From assembly GCA_004123355.1 (NCBI GenBank), contig SCHM01000002.1:7537569-7601568 (forward strand): 64,000 nucleotides of DNA. The letters run 5' to 3'. Positions 39,317 through 50,642 of the stretch are shown piece after piece (the stretch's first letter is position 1; every line of letters begins with the position of its first letter). This DNA comes from Amphirosellinia nigrospora. Its lineage: Eukaryota > Ascomycota > Sordariomycetes > Xylariales > Xylariaceae. Below the pieces are notes generated by a model that ran no database searches, was not told where the DNA came from, and was given only the letters and a program-made list of their open reading frames with translations. Both the position numbers and the translations under genes were made by a program.

Positions 39317-40000
39317 AGAAGACCTCGAGAGCCTACAAACTATAGTCTCGCGGATCAATTGCAGTGGGTAACAATAAGTCGTTCGTAAGAGAAGCCACGA
39401 CTGTTAAGCCGTTCAATAAGATAGCGCAAGCTTTCTCTCACTTCACCTTTGACCGCTCATAGGAACACTTCTTGGTGGTCGATCTATAGGGCGTATATTA
39501 ATTGCTAACCGACCCGGCCATCTATACCAACGACCCTCAAAGATACAAGCTCAGCGACATTGATTTACACGAGGAGGGTTTCAACTTATTCTTCTCAGCG
39601 CATAAATGTAACGATATCTGCCATAGACTAGAGCTGAAGACTACATTCGAGATGCTCATCACGGGCAAACTCAAATATATAGAGTGATGGCCGTTCATAG
39701 ACCCGACGCTATGTTGCCCCAACAAACTATGTCATAAGATCGCGCAGCTAGCTACCGCCCATAAATCCGACAAGCATCCGGGTCATCACTGGTGCGACGT
39801 ATGCTGGCCGCAACTAGAATCGTCGACGGTATCGCGCAGTTGCGTCACACCTGAGAGAACTCACGAGTTTCTCGTGCCTAAGTTCTTTTACGAGTCGCAG
39901 GGGATAAAAACACCTCAGGAATGCCCGAGCACGAAGAGAAAGATGCGACGGCGTCAGGCATTGCGGCGGTCGGAGGAAGTCTATGGAGCACGATGAAGAC
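39317..40000 (+). pseudogene. alpha-kinase family pseudogene with RIP-like stops
   Basis: One frame reads through a recognisable alpha-kinase (eEF2K/MHCK-like) C-terminal lobe: AQAFSHFTFDRS, EHFLVVDL, LLTDPAIYTNDPQRYKLSDI and DLHEEGFNLFFSAHKCNDIC. The DxQG-type block and the zinc-ligand HKCNDIC match the family. A cysteine/histidine-rich extension found in fungal members follows (WPFIDPTLCCPNKLCHK, HHWCDVCWPQL, HEFLVPKFFYESQG). In-frame stops interrupt this reading: at least four within 39465-39690 and one near 39345. The TAG in VVDL-stop-GV sits where the family has Gln, that is CAG to TAG. Three of the stops fit CpA-to-TpA change, as repeat-induced point mutation leaves. Near 39910 the family pattern also moves to another frame (PEHEEKDATASG). 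The N-lobe is not clearly visible. Confidence 0.7.
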
Positions 40001-41541
40001 CCCGAATGTGGCCGGCTCCATCTCCCCGGAAGAAGTTGGTGAGGCGTAATGATTCAAGTAAAGAGAAAGAACTTAGATATGGTCTATACACCTTAGGGAT
40101 CATTCTTCTTGTTACGATAGGGCTTTTGTTTTGGTCGGCGGCTCGTGGTTTCTGTATAAAATGCCTTTTTTTTTACCCCTCGACGCCCGCTAAAGCTACT
40201 GTTTTCATAGGCATGAGACGTCTGATATCTGTATACCCTTGCTACATGCCTATCGTTGCGAGTTGTTCAGAAAACCCAGGGCGCCATCTACATGCGCAGT
40301 GTCAGCACAGAGGTACTAGATAGGCTATTTGTTGACGGCTCTACGGCATTCGCCGATAGAACGGTTCAAAGTCCTTGCTTTGAACCACAAGTTTGATTTC
40401 CCTAGTAGTTGCCGCCCAAGGGCACCTATATCTAATAGACGTAGTATATCCAACGTGGATGGGGCGACGATGAGCTAACATAAAAGCTTCGTGTTCCTTT
40501 TATTGATCCAATAAAATGTCAGCTTTCAAATTCGTATCTCTTCTTTCTAATCGTATTGGTAATCATTGAGATAATGTGCAATTCATGACAAGGCTGTGGC
40601 ACCCACGGTCGGCCAAATGCCTAACCCCTGTCCCTAAGTATGTCTGGTTGTCATTATGTGTGTATACTTGGAGTACACAAATCGGCTAGATAGCAATGCT
40701 ATACTGTAGAACGCAACATATATATGACGAGTATATCTCTTTACAAGAGTCTTTGAATCATTTACGTAGCGAAATTCTGTGTGTGTGTTTAAAGGGGCCA
40801 ATCAGGTCAGGAAAAATAGGGGTAAATGACAGGGGGTACTCAGATGTAAAAACACCAGATTTCCTTATTGCATTTTGCTTTTATACTTAGCTACACACGC
40901 AGGTCGCAGGTTTCAATATTCTCTAGCAATATGCTGCGTTCTATTTAATCAACAGAGTCCTGAAATATCTACGTGACTAAGGCCTATTGTGAATGAATAA
41001 TTGCCAAATTAGGTCCAAGCCCGAGGACATTGGCACCCGAGCCAATTCGGTACCAAGAGTAGTATTATATAATTTAGATTTACACTTCTATTCTATCATG
41101 TCAATTATGTTGTGTATGCTATAAGAATGTCCTCAATCAATAATCTCGTCCAAATGTCATGATGTGAGCTTCAAGGAAACATCTCCGCCCTATAGGGCAA
41201 AAGTGGTGTAAGGGATTCCATACCAACACCTCAACATTTATATGCAAAATAAGTGTAGCATACATTTAATCACTTACGTTACTCCGTATTTTCATTAACT
41301 GGCTGATGATTTCCAAGTTTACTTTAAACCCGTCCTTAGTATAGATTATATATATACGATCGAAACATAGGTATGTTGCCGAAAAGAATTTCTTCCGGCA
41401 ATCGGCACTTTCTACAGCCTATGAGCAAATGAGTGAAGCCGCAACTATGTAAGTCGAGGGATGGTGGAAGAACGGCCACTCTAGCTGCGACTCACAGCCA
41501 AGCGAAACGCCCACTCATACAACACAGCACGGGACATCCCC
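40001..41541. other. gene-poor stretch
   Basis: No gene is supported. A short open frame at 40006-40323 has one hydrophobic segment (YGLYTLGIILLVTIGLLFW) and may be the degraded C-terminal continuation of the kinase-like pseudogene. Confidence 0.4.
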
Positions 41542-42267
41542 TTACACAAGCAAAGCAGCCGCAAGACCTGCCATCAGCCCCACAGCACCGACCTTAGTAC
41601 CCGCCGCCTCGCCCGTAGCGATGGGCGAGGAAGGCATCGTCGTCGTGGCGCCGCCCGTAGGCAAGATGGTCGTCGAGTTGGAGCCGGAGCCAGTCGGGTA
41701 CGGGACCGTCGTGGCAGTAGTAGTAGTAGCATTGGAGCCTGTGCCAGGGCACTGGATCCCTGATTGCAGCACGGCTTCAATGCCGCTGTTTAGCTGCGCG
41801 GCGGCTTCCTGGGAGGCGGCGCCCAGCTTCGTGACAAAGACGTCGATCCAGCTCTGGAACGCGTCGCCGACGCCCTGGATGGAGACCCGGACGTCCTCGC
41901 AGTCGTCCGAGGCCTCGATAGCGGCCTCCTTCGCCACGATGCTGGCGGTGAGGCTCATCGTCGCCGTCTCCAGGCCCGCAGAGACGGCCTGGAACCCCGC
42001 GGCGTCGTCGGGGGAGACGCCCGCGGCGGCGATGGCGACGATGCCGTCCTTGACGGACGCCACGACGATCGCCGCGTCCGACACCACCTGCGCGCCGTCG
42101 TCATCGAAGGCCTTGACCGTCGTGTCGAGCTGCGTTATAGCGTCCGAGACCTGCGCCGCTACAGACGTTATAGTCGTTCCGTCCCGCCTCACGGGCGTCG
42201 GGCTCCCGTAGGGCTGGAGGTTGGCGGCGGCCGTGTAGGCCAGGGCGAGGAATGTGATGGTCTTCAT
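41542..42267 (-). CDS. HsbA-type (galactomannoprotein-like) cell-wall protein, GPI-anchored
   Basis: An intact single exon of 241 residues. MKTITFLALAYTAAANLQPY is the signal peptide. Residues about 28-170 form an alpha-helical Ala/Val/Asp-rich domain (TSVAAQVSDAITQLDTTVKA, AAGFQAVSAGLETATMSLTA), typical of the hydrophobic surface binding protein A family, which coats hydrophobic surfaces and helps recruit hydrolases. A Thr/Ser/Gly-rich glycosylated stalk follows with sequons NATT and NSTT. The protein ends with the hydrophobic GPI signal VGAVGLMAGLAAALLV. Upstream (42268-42600) is a probable promoter rich in GATAGATAG-like tracts. GC-rich codons contrast with the flanks. Family membership rests on domain pattern and length. 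Confidence 0.85.
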   Translation of the reverse strand: MKTITFLALAYTAAANLQPYGSPTPVRRDGTTITSVAAQVSDAITQLDTTVKAFDDDGAQVVSDAAIVVASVKDGIVAIAAAGVSPDDAAGFQAVSAGLETATMSLTASIVAKEAAIEASDDCEDVRVSIQGVGDAFQSWIDVFVTKLGAASQEAAAQLNSGIEAVLQSGIQCPGTGSNATTTTATTVPYPTGSGSNSTTILPTGGATTTMPSSPIATGEAAGTKVGAVGLMAGLAAALLV

Positions 42268-44846
42268 CTTGCTAGCCTAGAGCAGATAGATAGATGATGC
42301 TGATCTACCTGAGTTGTGATCTATCCGTCTATATCATAGTCTGCGTGGGTATGTACGAACGAGTGGATTATCCCGGCGTCAAACGAAGGTGTTTGTTTAC
42401 TTGGGCGTGGATGTGGAATAGAGAAATGGGAATCGTGAGGCAGATAGACAGGTAGAATGGGACCTGGCTATATACATGACGACTTGTAGGGAGGTGGAGA
42501 ACATACATATATCTCAAGTATGCGTATCTTGACATCTCAATTGCGCGTACCTCCTATCTCACCCGCGTATTCCTCAAGTCCGCGTATTTCCACGTGCGTA
42601 TCCTGACAACGCCCACTTTTTAGGATTACAAGGTTCGGTAATTGATTGCCGGAAAGGGCAGAGAGCGGAGGCATTGGGGAAGTATTGGTGCATGCGTGTA
42701 TCAGTTTAACTAGGAGTAGCAGGCGTCAGTTCATCACGTTTATTATTTTGAGGGAGGTTGTTGTGACACGGAATCGACCCGCCATGATGAGCCAGCTCAG
42801 GCACCCGAACCGTGTTCCTAATATTGCGATAGTTGTAATAGTCTACAATCATCATGCCTCTTTCTACCGTCTCAAGATAGAGAGCCGTGGGTACGTAATA
42901 GTTGCGATCATAGATCATCTGCCATACAAGAAGCATAGTTTAATAAGAGTGTCCTGTTTTGAAAGTTGTCCTCCATTCCTAAGTAACAACCAGGGCTCTA
43001 GTGTACGTCAGATGTTTAATTTATTTGCCGAAAACGTCGCCCACATCCCGCGATCTACCCGCCTCTAATACACGCCATTTCATGCTCTAGAACATACTTA
43101 ATTGTTTAGTATCAACAATAGGGTTAGATATGTGCATTTCAGTAGTGTTACATAAACAATGTTTCTCTGTTTAACTTTCAACGTGGTAGGAGATGCAATT
43201 CTCTAAGGCATTGCCAAGGAGGAGAATTGACCTAGATCGATGATAATTATCCACCTACATGTCCCTGCCAGGATGCCAAGCGCACATAGAGGATGTGCCG
43301 CGCGTCACATCACACCGCAAGCCTTATCACTACTATTTTAAGCCTAGTAGATAGAAATAAGCACAAAACCGAGGCTGAGAAGCATGCAATCCTTATAATA
43401 AAGACTGTCTTTATAGACAATTCTCTAGGTATATCATAATGAATAACCCTTGTCCCCTACATACCACTAGTTCAACAACGATAATATATTATATAAGTAC
43501 TCCGTAGGTAGATATTCATTCCAGATAGGTCTTTGCGCTGAAAAAGTTCAATTAAATACTAAAGTCTTGTATAAAATCACCATGTTCTCTTGTATTACTC
43601 TCTCGGTTTCCTTCTGTAACAAGTTTCAGTTGGAAGCGTACGGCGAAGCGATGGGTAGACATTAGCAACACAACATACTAGATCTAGACTGAGGATCTGT
43701 ACTATAACTACATCCAGAATGACACCTGCGTCCTGAGTCCAATCGTGACAGAAGGTCCCTACGTCTGACCGCGTTCTCGGGCGCTGAGGCAGGATGTAAG
43801 CGAAGGGCCGGCCAGAGTTCCTCTTTGGATGGACATTGGCGTCATCGACGTGAACACTTGCGAGCCTCTCCCGAACGTCCTTCTCAACTTCTGCACTCCA
43901 ATACCACGGGGAGCCATCCGGATCCCACCGGCTTACCACCACGCAGATTTTGTCGAGCTGCTCGATTAACTTGGTATCGGCAGCGACAACTTTGAGATAG
44001 GGGTGACTGCCCTGCATACTGACGGCACTACATCTACGTCTAGGTTTACACGGACTGGAACCTACATGATAACGACACTGCATCTTCCGGCAACATTGTG
44101 TCTACAAGGCAGCTTTTCTTTCGCGAGTCTCTGTCGGCGCAACTCATGGCCCTAGCCTAGAGCCTTACACCTCTCACACCCAAATCAACCGGACAACTAA
44201 TTTCATACACTCCATCTTCAAGAGAGGTTTAGAGAGCAGCTGCAAATCCAACCTTTAGTGTTGTAGCCGCCGACAGAAGCGATTATGAGAATAGCGTAAT
44301 CGGATTCTTCAATGACAGCAAACCTAAGAATAAACAACAACCGGTCGTCTTGAAAAAGTGGTAAGAATTCTCAATTGCCATCCTTGAATGTACTTTACAC
44401 AGATTTAATCGTCATTACAACAACAACCTAGAGCCCGTTAAGATAGGACGAGCTCAAGTAGCGGGATTGGTCATTTTAAATCAATGCGTTGCATGTACCC
44501 AACAGATTTAATTTTCTCTGTCTCCGAGGCATCTACTTCTCACATGCCCATTGAAACCAATTAGGCAGGTTCGGGAATCTTGGTCAACAATGATATAAGT
44601 GGTATCTTCGCAATAAGTATTATACAGGGTAAAGCTTCGTCAAAGCCTAAAACAAAGAGAATGCAATCAATGCCAATGCTAGTATATACGGCTCGGGTGC
44701 TTTTAGATATCTTGAGGTCTAATTCTTAGGTGGATTTTCGTCCACTTGTATCCCACGTCTTCCATTCTTTGGTTTCAAAACGCCGGTATCTAAAGTATTG
44801 TCTAAGCGCCATCTACGATCAAATCGCCGAGAATTCTCTCATCCAA
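42268..44846. other. intergenic with one unassigned open frame
   Basis: About 2.6 kb. The only longer frame is on the minus strand at 43595-44083 and is listed separately. The rest shows nothing. Confidence 0.4.
43595..44083 (-). CDS. hypothetical protein, unassigned open frame
   Basis: A 162-codon open frame starts with ATG (MQCRYHVGSSPCKPRRRC) and has a mixed, protein-like composition in its middle (QLDKICVVVSRWDPDGSPWY, then VEKDVRERLASVHVDD). I do not recognise a family. It has no signal peptide or membrane segment, and its C-terminal third looks less protein-like. It may be a fragment of a larger gene or a chance frame. Confidence 0.25.
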   Translation of the reverse strand: MQCRYHVGSSPCKPRRRCSAVSMQGSHPYLKVVAADTKLIEQLDKICVVVSRWDPDGSPWYWSAEVEKDVRERLASVHVDDANVHPKRNSGRPFAYILPQRPRTRSDVGTFCHDWTQDAGVILDVVIVQILSLDLVCCVANVYPSLRRTLPTETCYRRKPRE

Positions 44847-46660
44847 TTAGACCAGAACGTAAAGGGAACACATCTATTTGTTTCTCTGAGTTAGTTCCTT
44901 GGCACGTCATATGGAATTGATGAAAAGGACAGAAGTCGATGGATGAAAGATTTTGCCAGTATACTTACAAGACTGAGACCCATAATCATACTGATCCAGA
45001 ACAGTACATTATTGGCCGTCTTGTGGGTACGGACCCAGCGCGTGTGCTGCAGCATCACGATAGGGAGCTGCAGCATCTGGCAGACGAAGCCGTAGCCGCG
45101 CAACTTCTTTGTGATACAGGCCATGACAATTTCATGACCAATGGCGGAAACCAGGAAAGTCACGAAGGTAGCATTAGTTCGACCGATGCTGGGTCTTGAG
45201 GTCGCGTACACGTGGCGCCGCAGGAACGAGTACACGGGGACGTTCCACTCGCGGCTGAATTCCATCCAGTCCGAGCAGTTCCACCAGTCACTATAGAAAT
45301 GGCGGTCGGCGAATCGCGTGATTTCGGCAAACGCACCTAGGACATACTCAAATATGACGAGGAACACGAGTAGCAAGGTCAGCATGAAGGGGAACAGTAG
45401 CCACGAAATGGACTCCGCGAGAATCAGCAACTTCTCTATCGCTGACGTGGTGGTACCAAGTCGTAACGCCGAGTCCTGCAGGACAGGAAGGATAAACTCT
45501 TCCGAAATGACGGTCAATAGGAAGATACAACCAAACGTCGCAATAATCTTGGCCACAAGATTCGTCCAATCAATGGAACTGGTGCGTGGGTATTCCAACT
45601 CATAGCATAGTGTGGGACAAAGAAGATAATCAAGGTAGTTCCCCCAAGTTAGGTTACGTGGATATGCGACATTACCGATAGGACTAGTCAACTCGCGAGC
45701 AAGGTCCTCACGCAGTTGGGATAGAGCCTCGTCATTGCCGTCGCCATTCACAGTTATATCGATAGGTCGGTGGGCCCCCATAGGGTTCTCGACCGTAGGA
45801 TACGTGTAAGCGGGCTCTTTAGAGGCGCCATGCGGCTGGTCGAGCGCTTGTAACCTCTTCTTCGTCTCTGAGAGATGGCCATTATAGAAGGCATACGAGT
45901 GCATCTTCATGAGAAGTACCATGCTATGCAGCACAAAGAAGACCTGGGCAGTCCACGTCCAACTGAAGATGAAGGGCACAGCAATCCAAAAGGCCAACCA
46001 CACAACTTGGTATGTGCTCTGCACGGCCATACCGCCCTTCTTCCAGGTCAACGAGCCCCGGCTCCTCCTGAACAGCTTATGTAGAGGCAAACTGACAGCA
46101 GTGCTTCCGACCATAAAGAACTCAGCGATAGCCAAATGCCATAGCTTGACGGTGAACAGGCCCCATATCTGCACGCGCAAGGGTAGCCTGTGTCCTTATA
46201 GTTGCGCAACATGGTGGTGATGCCCATGATGGCCAAGCCAACCCAGAAGAGGTTGAAGAAGCCATGGAAATCTCGATAGTCGGAATTGGGATCGAAGTGG
46301 GAGACTCGCGACGCGAACTCGGTGGTCGGGAAAAGACGCCGGCGCTGTTCGGCACGGACTTGCTTGCGGGCGCTCGACAGGGCCTTGGTCGAGGCGGGCG
46401 CGTTCTCGGGTACGGGGGTTGAACGACCACTACGAGAGTCAGACATGTCTCTTCCAATAGGAGGGGAGGAGGGGAGCAGGGCGCACGTACCTGGTCACGG
46501 CTGAGGTCACCTCGTGCGGTGTCTCAAGCATGCCGTCGATGGAACTATTGCTATGCTGGCGGGCAAGCTCGGCCACCTGCGAATGCTGGGGCTTGTGCGG
46601 TCGGGGGCGCAAGACATGGTCGTGAGGGCCGCCATTGGTCTCAATGTTTGTTGACGACAT
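44847..46660 (-). CDS. are2: sterol O-acyltransferase (ACAT/ARE family, MBOAT), one frame break
   Basis: This is an ER enzyme that esterifies ergosterol with fatty acyl-CoA for storage in lipid droplets. Three exons fit: 46660-46491 (start MSSTNIETNG), 46450-44969 and a 27-base last exon 44873-44847 encoding MCSLYVLV, a known ARE C-terminus. The introns are about 40 and 95 bases. The protein is about 559 residues. A polar N-terminus is followed by many hydrophobic segments. The acyl-CoA motif FYSDWWN is present, and the catalytic histidine lies in SAIGHEIVMACITKKLRGYG. Near 46185-46190 the frame changes. The family sequence LRNYKDTGYP followed by LRVQIWGLF would stay in frame with one more C in the CCC run there, and the total length then becomes a multiple of three. 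In a conserved enzyme this points to a consensus error. Confidence 0.9.
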
Positions 46661-48258
46661 TATAACCCCGATCAAGACGGCACCGGCACGGGTTTATTGT
46701 TATCGCCTTCCGCAGTGCTAAGAATTGTAGAGGTGCAAATCTCTGAATCGTCAGGGCGCGAAATCGCGTTGCGATTGGTTAGGTAAGGTACCTATGGTCT
46801 GCTATGGTATGACGAAGCTGGGTGAAGACCCTTGAAACCACTAAAGCCGCCAGCAGCCAATGGGAGAGGAGAGGGGGGGCGGACTCGTGGCCAAAAGACA
46901 AACTTTATTAATAGAAGCGGGAAGGGTCCGATTCAATGCGCCGTCGTGAGGTTTGGTCAGGGATGGGTGGTGTAAAATATCTGGAGTTGGCGAAGGGTTG
47001 ATGGTGATGATGATTACAACGATGACATAGCGGGGGTTTGCTGCACATGCCAGGTAGGTAGCTTAGGTAGCTAGCTAAGTTAGCAGCCAAAGATAAAGGT
47101 ACTACCTTAGATGACTGCGTAACCAAGACGAAGCAGGTAGGTACCTCCCTTCCTAGAGGTAATGCAATTGCAGGAGACTCGAGGAATGGAGAAGACACTT
47201 TGATGATGGCAGCGCAATTGCTCCGTACATTAGAATCAATTAATAGGTGCTTGTAGCCGTTGGCTTCAACGGTGCCGCACTCCGATACCTCGGCGCATTC
47301 AAGCAGCGCATGTACCGCCTATACGAATCTTAGCGGTAGGATACATGCTATATCTCGCTGACAGGCCACTAACGCCCCTTACTGACCCCGGTTCAGCAGT
47401 AGGCTACCACATTTTGTCCATCGTGGTTCCGCGGTTCGCTCGCGATCCCATCGAATGCCACTTGTATGATTGACGTCATCCATTTGCTATGGCGCCCAGA
47501 CACCAAATCGAATGTTCGAGCGGCATTCGCATCGACGTCAACATGCCTGCCACTCAAAACAATGAGACTAATCGCCATACCTACACTTAACCTTCTCAGG
47601 CGCCAGTCACTAGACAACCGGGTAGGTTTCCGTGGAAGCCCGATGTGACCTCATAATGCCCCTGGCGTAATTTAGATACCTCAAACTGTCTACAGTATGG
47701 TCTACAGTATGGCGTCGAGGAGACGGCACTTACATACGGCCATTATAGCCCATGCTCGTGCTGCGATTGTTACTATAAGATGTCCCACGTTAATAAATAG
47801 CTACGCCGAACACCGTGCGAGCGAGCAGGCTTATATCCAAGTACAAAAAGACGCCGCTCGCCGCAACCTAACTTGGATGGCTCACAATGCTATCTCCTGA
47901 TATGGTACCACGAGCCACTTCACCAACAAATCGCTCAGCAAGGCGCCCAAGCTATATCAAGCTATATTCCCTCATGCTATTGTGTTTTGTGCGTCAGTGA
48001 CGAGATTGGGCTTCCCAAGCACCGATCATCGGATACCTGATTGATACCATTGATTATTTGTTGCCGTAGTATCTATATGTATCTATTAACGCACAGGATC
48101 TTGGCACGATAACTAATGTTTAATGCTTTTAATGTCGCGATGCAAGTAGGAAGCGTAATACAAGAATAATCAGAGAATGTTGAAACAAAAAGAGTGTGGG
48201 AAATAAGGCAAAAAAAGATGGCCCCTCGGTTCTAACGAGTTTTCATTGAGTTCGATAT
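46661..48258. other. promoter and intergenic DNA
   Basis: The first few hundred bases are the presumed promoter of the acyltransferase gene and carry GGTAGGTA/CCTTAGGTAG tracts. No gene is supported further on. Confidence 0.4.
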
Positions 48259-48330
48259 TGCTGACAGCATGAATCGAACATGCGTTTGCTCGGCCACAAC
48301 GAGCTGTACTAACCACTATACGATGCCAGC
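48259..48330 (-). tRNA. tRNA-His (GTG)
   Basis: The minus strand folds as a complete cloverleaf. The acceptor arm GCTGGCA pairs with TGTCAGC (one G-U pair). The anticodon stem GCTCG/CGAGC encloses loop TTGTGGC with anticodon GTG. The T arm is GCATG-TTCGATT-CATGC, and the discriminator is A. The D arm and anticodon arm match fungal tRNA-His, while the T stem differs from the usual CCCGG/CCGGG but is fully paired. No intron and no encoded CCA. An oligo-T stretch on the transcribed side (plus-strand A run at 48211-48217) could end Pol III transcription about 40 bases downstream. Confidence 0.82.
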
Positions 48331-49609
48331 TTGTTGGGTTTTGTTGTAACTAGCTGGTTCCAGACTGACTATATTCTCCGCATTGTTTAGTGGGTCCATC
48401 ATGTGCGAAGCTTGTCGGCTACAGGGTAGGGTAGGGTGCATAACAAGAAGGAAGAGTCCTCATAACCCGAAAGCACAACTTTGAAAGAAGAAAAGAATCA
48501 AGCCGCTCATTTACTTAAATCTCGTCTAAACATTATTTTATATGGGTTATGTGATGCCAGCGCTTTTGCATGCTGGTGATAAGTCTCTTTGCTTGGGACG
48601 GAGTTCAGCATTCTCTCTCGCCTTCAGCAAATCATCATTAGATACGACAAAAGCTTGTGCTCAAGTACTTGGAATGGAGTGTTCTATTGCGCTAATCATT
48701 TATTTAACGTTTATTGAGTGTCTAATTTCATATCCCTCTTCTGTAATACAGCCTCTCCTCCATCCTTTATTTATAGACAGCCAAGGCCTAATACCTCTAG
48801 GTGCTCGAAACATTATTATGTCCTAGACTGCTCCCTTAGGTATATTCCCTGTGACAGAAAACCCTCTTTCTTTTAGCTTCATACAAGAACACACTCCAGA
48901 TAGGTGTCTGATCAAGACACACAGCTTTTCAAGGCTAGTTTTCTGTCTTGATTGATCTTGTCGAGTTCCATCAAGTGTGATATGCTACAGAAGTTGTTGC
49001 ACATTATAGCATAGCTGAATAAAAACCAACATATATAATGTTCAATCTGTTCATGTCATTCTTATATTCAAGATTTATTTTCGTTCTATTATTTGTTCTG
49101 TAGGTGCGTGTGCTTCAATGATACTCAACCGTACCTACCTAAGCGATTGACTTGAGACACCAGAAACTTTTATACCCTTCACGTCTGTGACAATAGATCA
49201 GGGATGGAAAATACTCTTTTATCGCAGTGTTTCGAGCGCCTGTTCTATCTAGAACCCACCTGTGAAGTCTTTTGCATGATTCTAAACAATACTCAATGGG
49301 GTTGCAGGCTCGTCAGTCTACGTGCCATGCGTAAGATCTGAAAACTTCTACGGAAATAAGTCTTAAGTAGTCCCACAGATCGAACTCTTTGTCCCACGCT
49401 CGAAAGCTCTAGCTTTAATTAGAATATACAGATGTTCTCGTAAATAAAAAGGTATAAGTGAGATTTTGTCTCCGATCGATTGATTTCCTACACTGATCGT
49501 CACCTCCTTTGCACTCAAATACTCACACAAAAACCTAAAAACTCAAAAACAAATCAACAGCGTATCACAGTACAGCAATCACGAACTCTCAGACAATCTG
49601 GTCCCGGCA
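48331..49609. other. intergenic, no supported gene
   Basis: AT-rich DNA with short frames only. A palindrome-like segment near 48905-48955 (TCTTGATTGATCTTGTCGAG) was noted, but no gene. Confidence 0.4.
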
Positions 49610-49975
49610 ATGATAACAAACCAAGCCAACAGACCAACCCTATCCTCCCACCGGCATCCCAAGGTATCAGTCCTCAACGCGGGCATCCCATCCACCCTAA
49701 AGCCAGCGCAGATGAAAAGGAAGCAGCCGGCAGGAGTCTATCAAGCGAGACGGCCAAAACCCACGAGCATACGGACCATATACGACGCCACAGCGTCCGC
49801 GGAACTATCACGGCTGCGCCAGCACAACCGCGAAGGACGAGCTACCGAAATGAAAACCTGGGTCATCATCGCCTGCGTCGCACTCCTATTCGCTAGCTTC
49901 ATCGTGTCGATATGGTCTTCGCTCATGGCTCTCGTGCGGATCGCATGCTTTCTATGGGGTGTTTCTAGAGTGTGA
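49610..49975 (+). CDS. putative small single-pass membrane protein
   Basis: A 121-codon frame has a polar, basic N-terminal two-thirds (RPTLSSHRHPKVSV, QARRPKPTSIRTIYDA) and a C-terminal hydrophobic segment (WVIIACVALLFASFIVSIWS). The layout is that of a tail-anchored or single-pass protein. I do not recognise a family. A second frame overlaps over most of the length, so coding status is uncertain. Confidence 0.3.
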   Translation: MITNQANRPTLSSHRHPKVSVLNAGIPSTLKPAQMKRKQPAGVYQARRPKPTSIRTIYDATASAELSRLRQHNREGRATEMKTWVIIACVALLFASFIVSIWSSLMALVRIACFLWGVSRV

Positions 49976-50642
49976 CCTACGTGATATGGTGGACGGCTGT
50001 GTGCTCTCCTTCTAGGGGAGGGGGGAAGATGATTGGTGTTTGGATGTGAATGTCTCGTAAGATATTGCTCGACTTGCATATGTAGCAGAGGGGACATGGC
50101 TACCTGCGGATTTACTTAGTCAATGAGAGCATCTATGGAGTATGACAGAAGCTGAAACCTACAGACGGATAGAAGGGTTCTATCTTGTACCCGAGGAGAT
50201 GAAACACATCACCTCCGCTTGAATTAAACTTCACTTAATCACTCAATATTGTCCGATAATGTCCGCCCACAGTGTTGTGCCGTATAGGAGATATCTTGTT
50301 ACTAAAATAGGTAATCGAGGTTGTTAAATTTCGCGATGTGGCTTATTTGTTAGAGTAGCAGTTTCTTCTTTTATATATAGCCGTTTATACAGTGGATATT
50401 GGTAGGCCAAATATCTATCTATGAGGTGGATTCACAGTGAAATATACAATTCCCCTTGTCTGGTATATCAAGGAAACATATTTTCCCAAATAAAGCTGTC
50501 CTTTGGTCTTGTCTCGGCCGATAGGACCAGGACATGGGGCTTCTTCTCTAAAAGCGAAATGTCGCTTTCCATGGCGTAACCAATTATTGGTGTGTTATGG
50601 GGTATATTCACCCCTATAGAACACTACTTTTCCGTATCTTCA
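49976..50642. other. intergenic and likely 3' UTR
   Basis: No gene is seen. The distal part is probably the 3' untranslated region of the flavin reductase-like gene. Confidence 0.4.
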
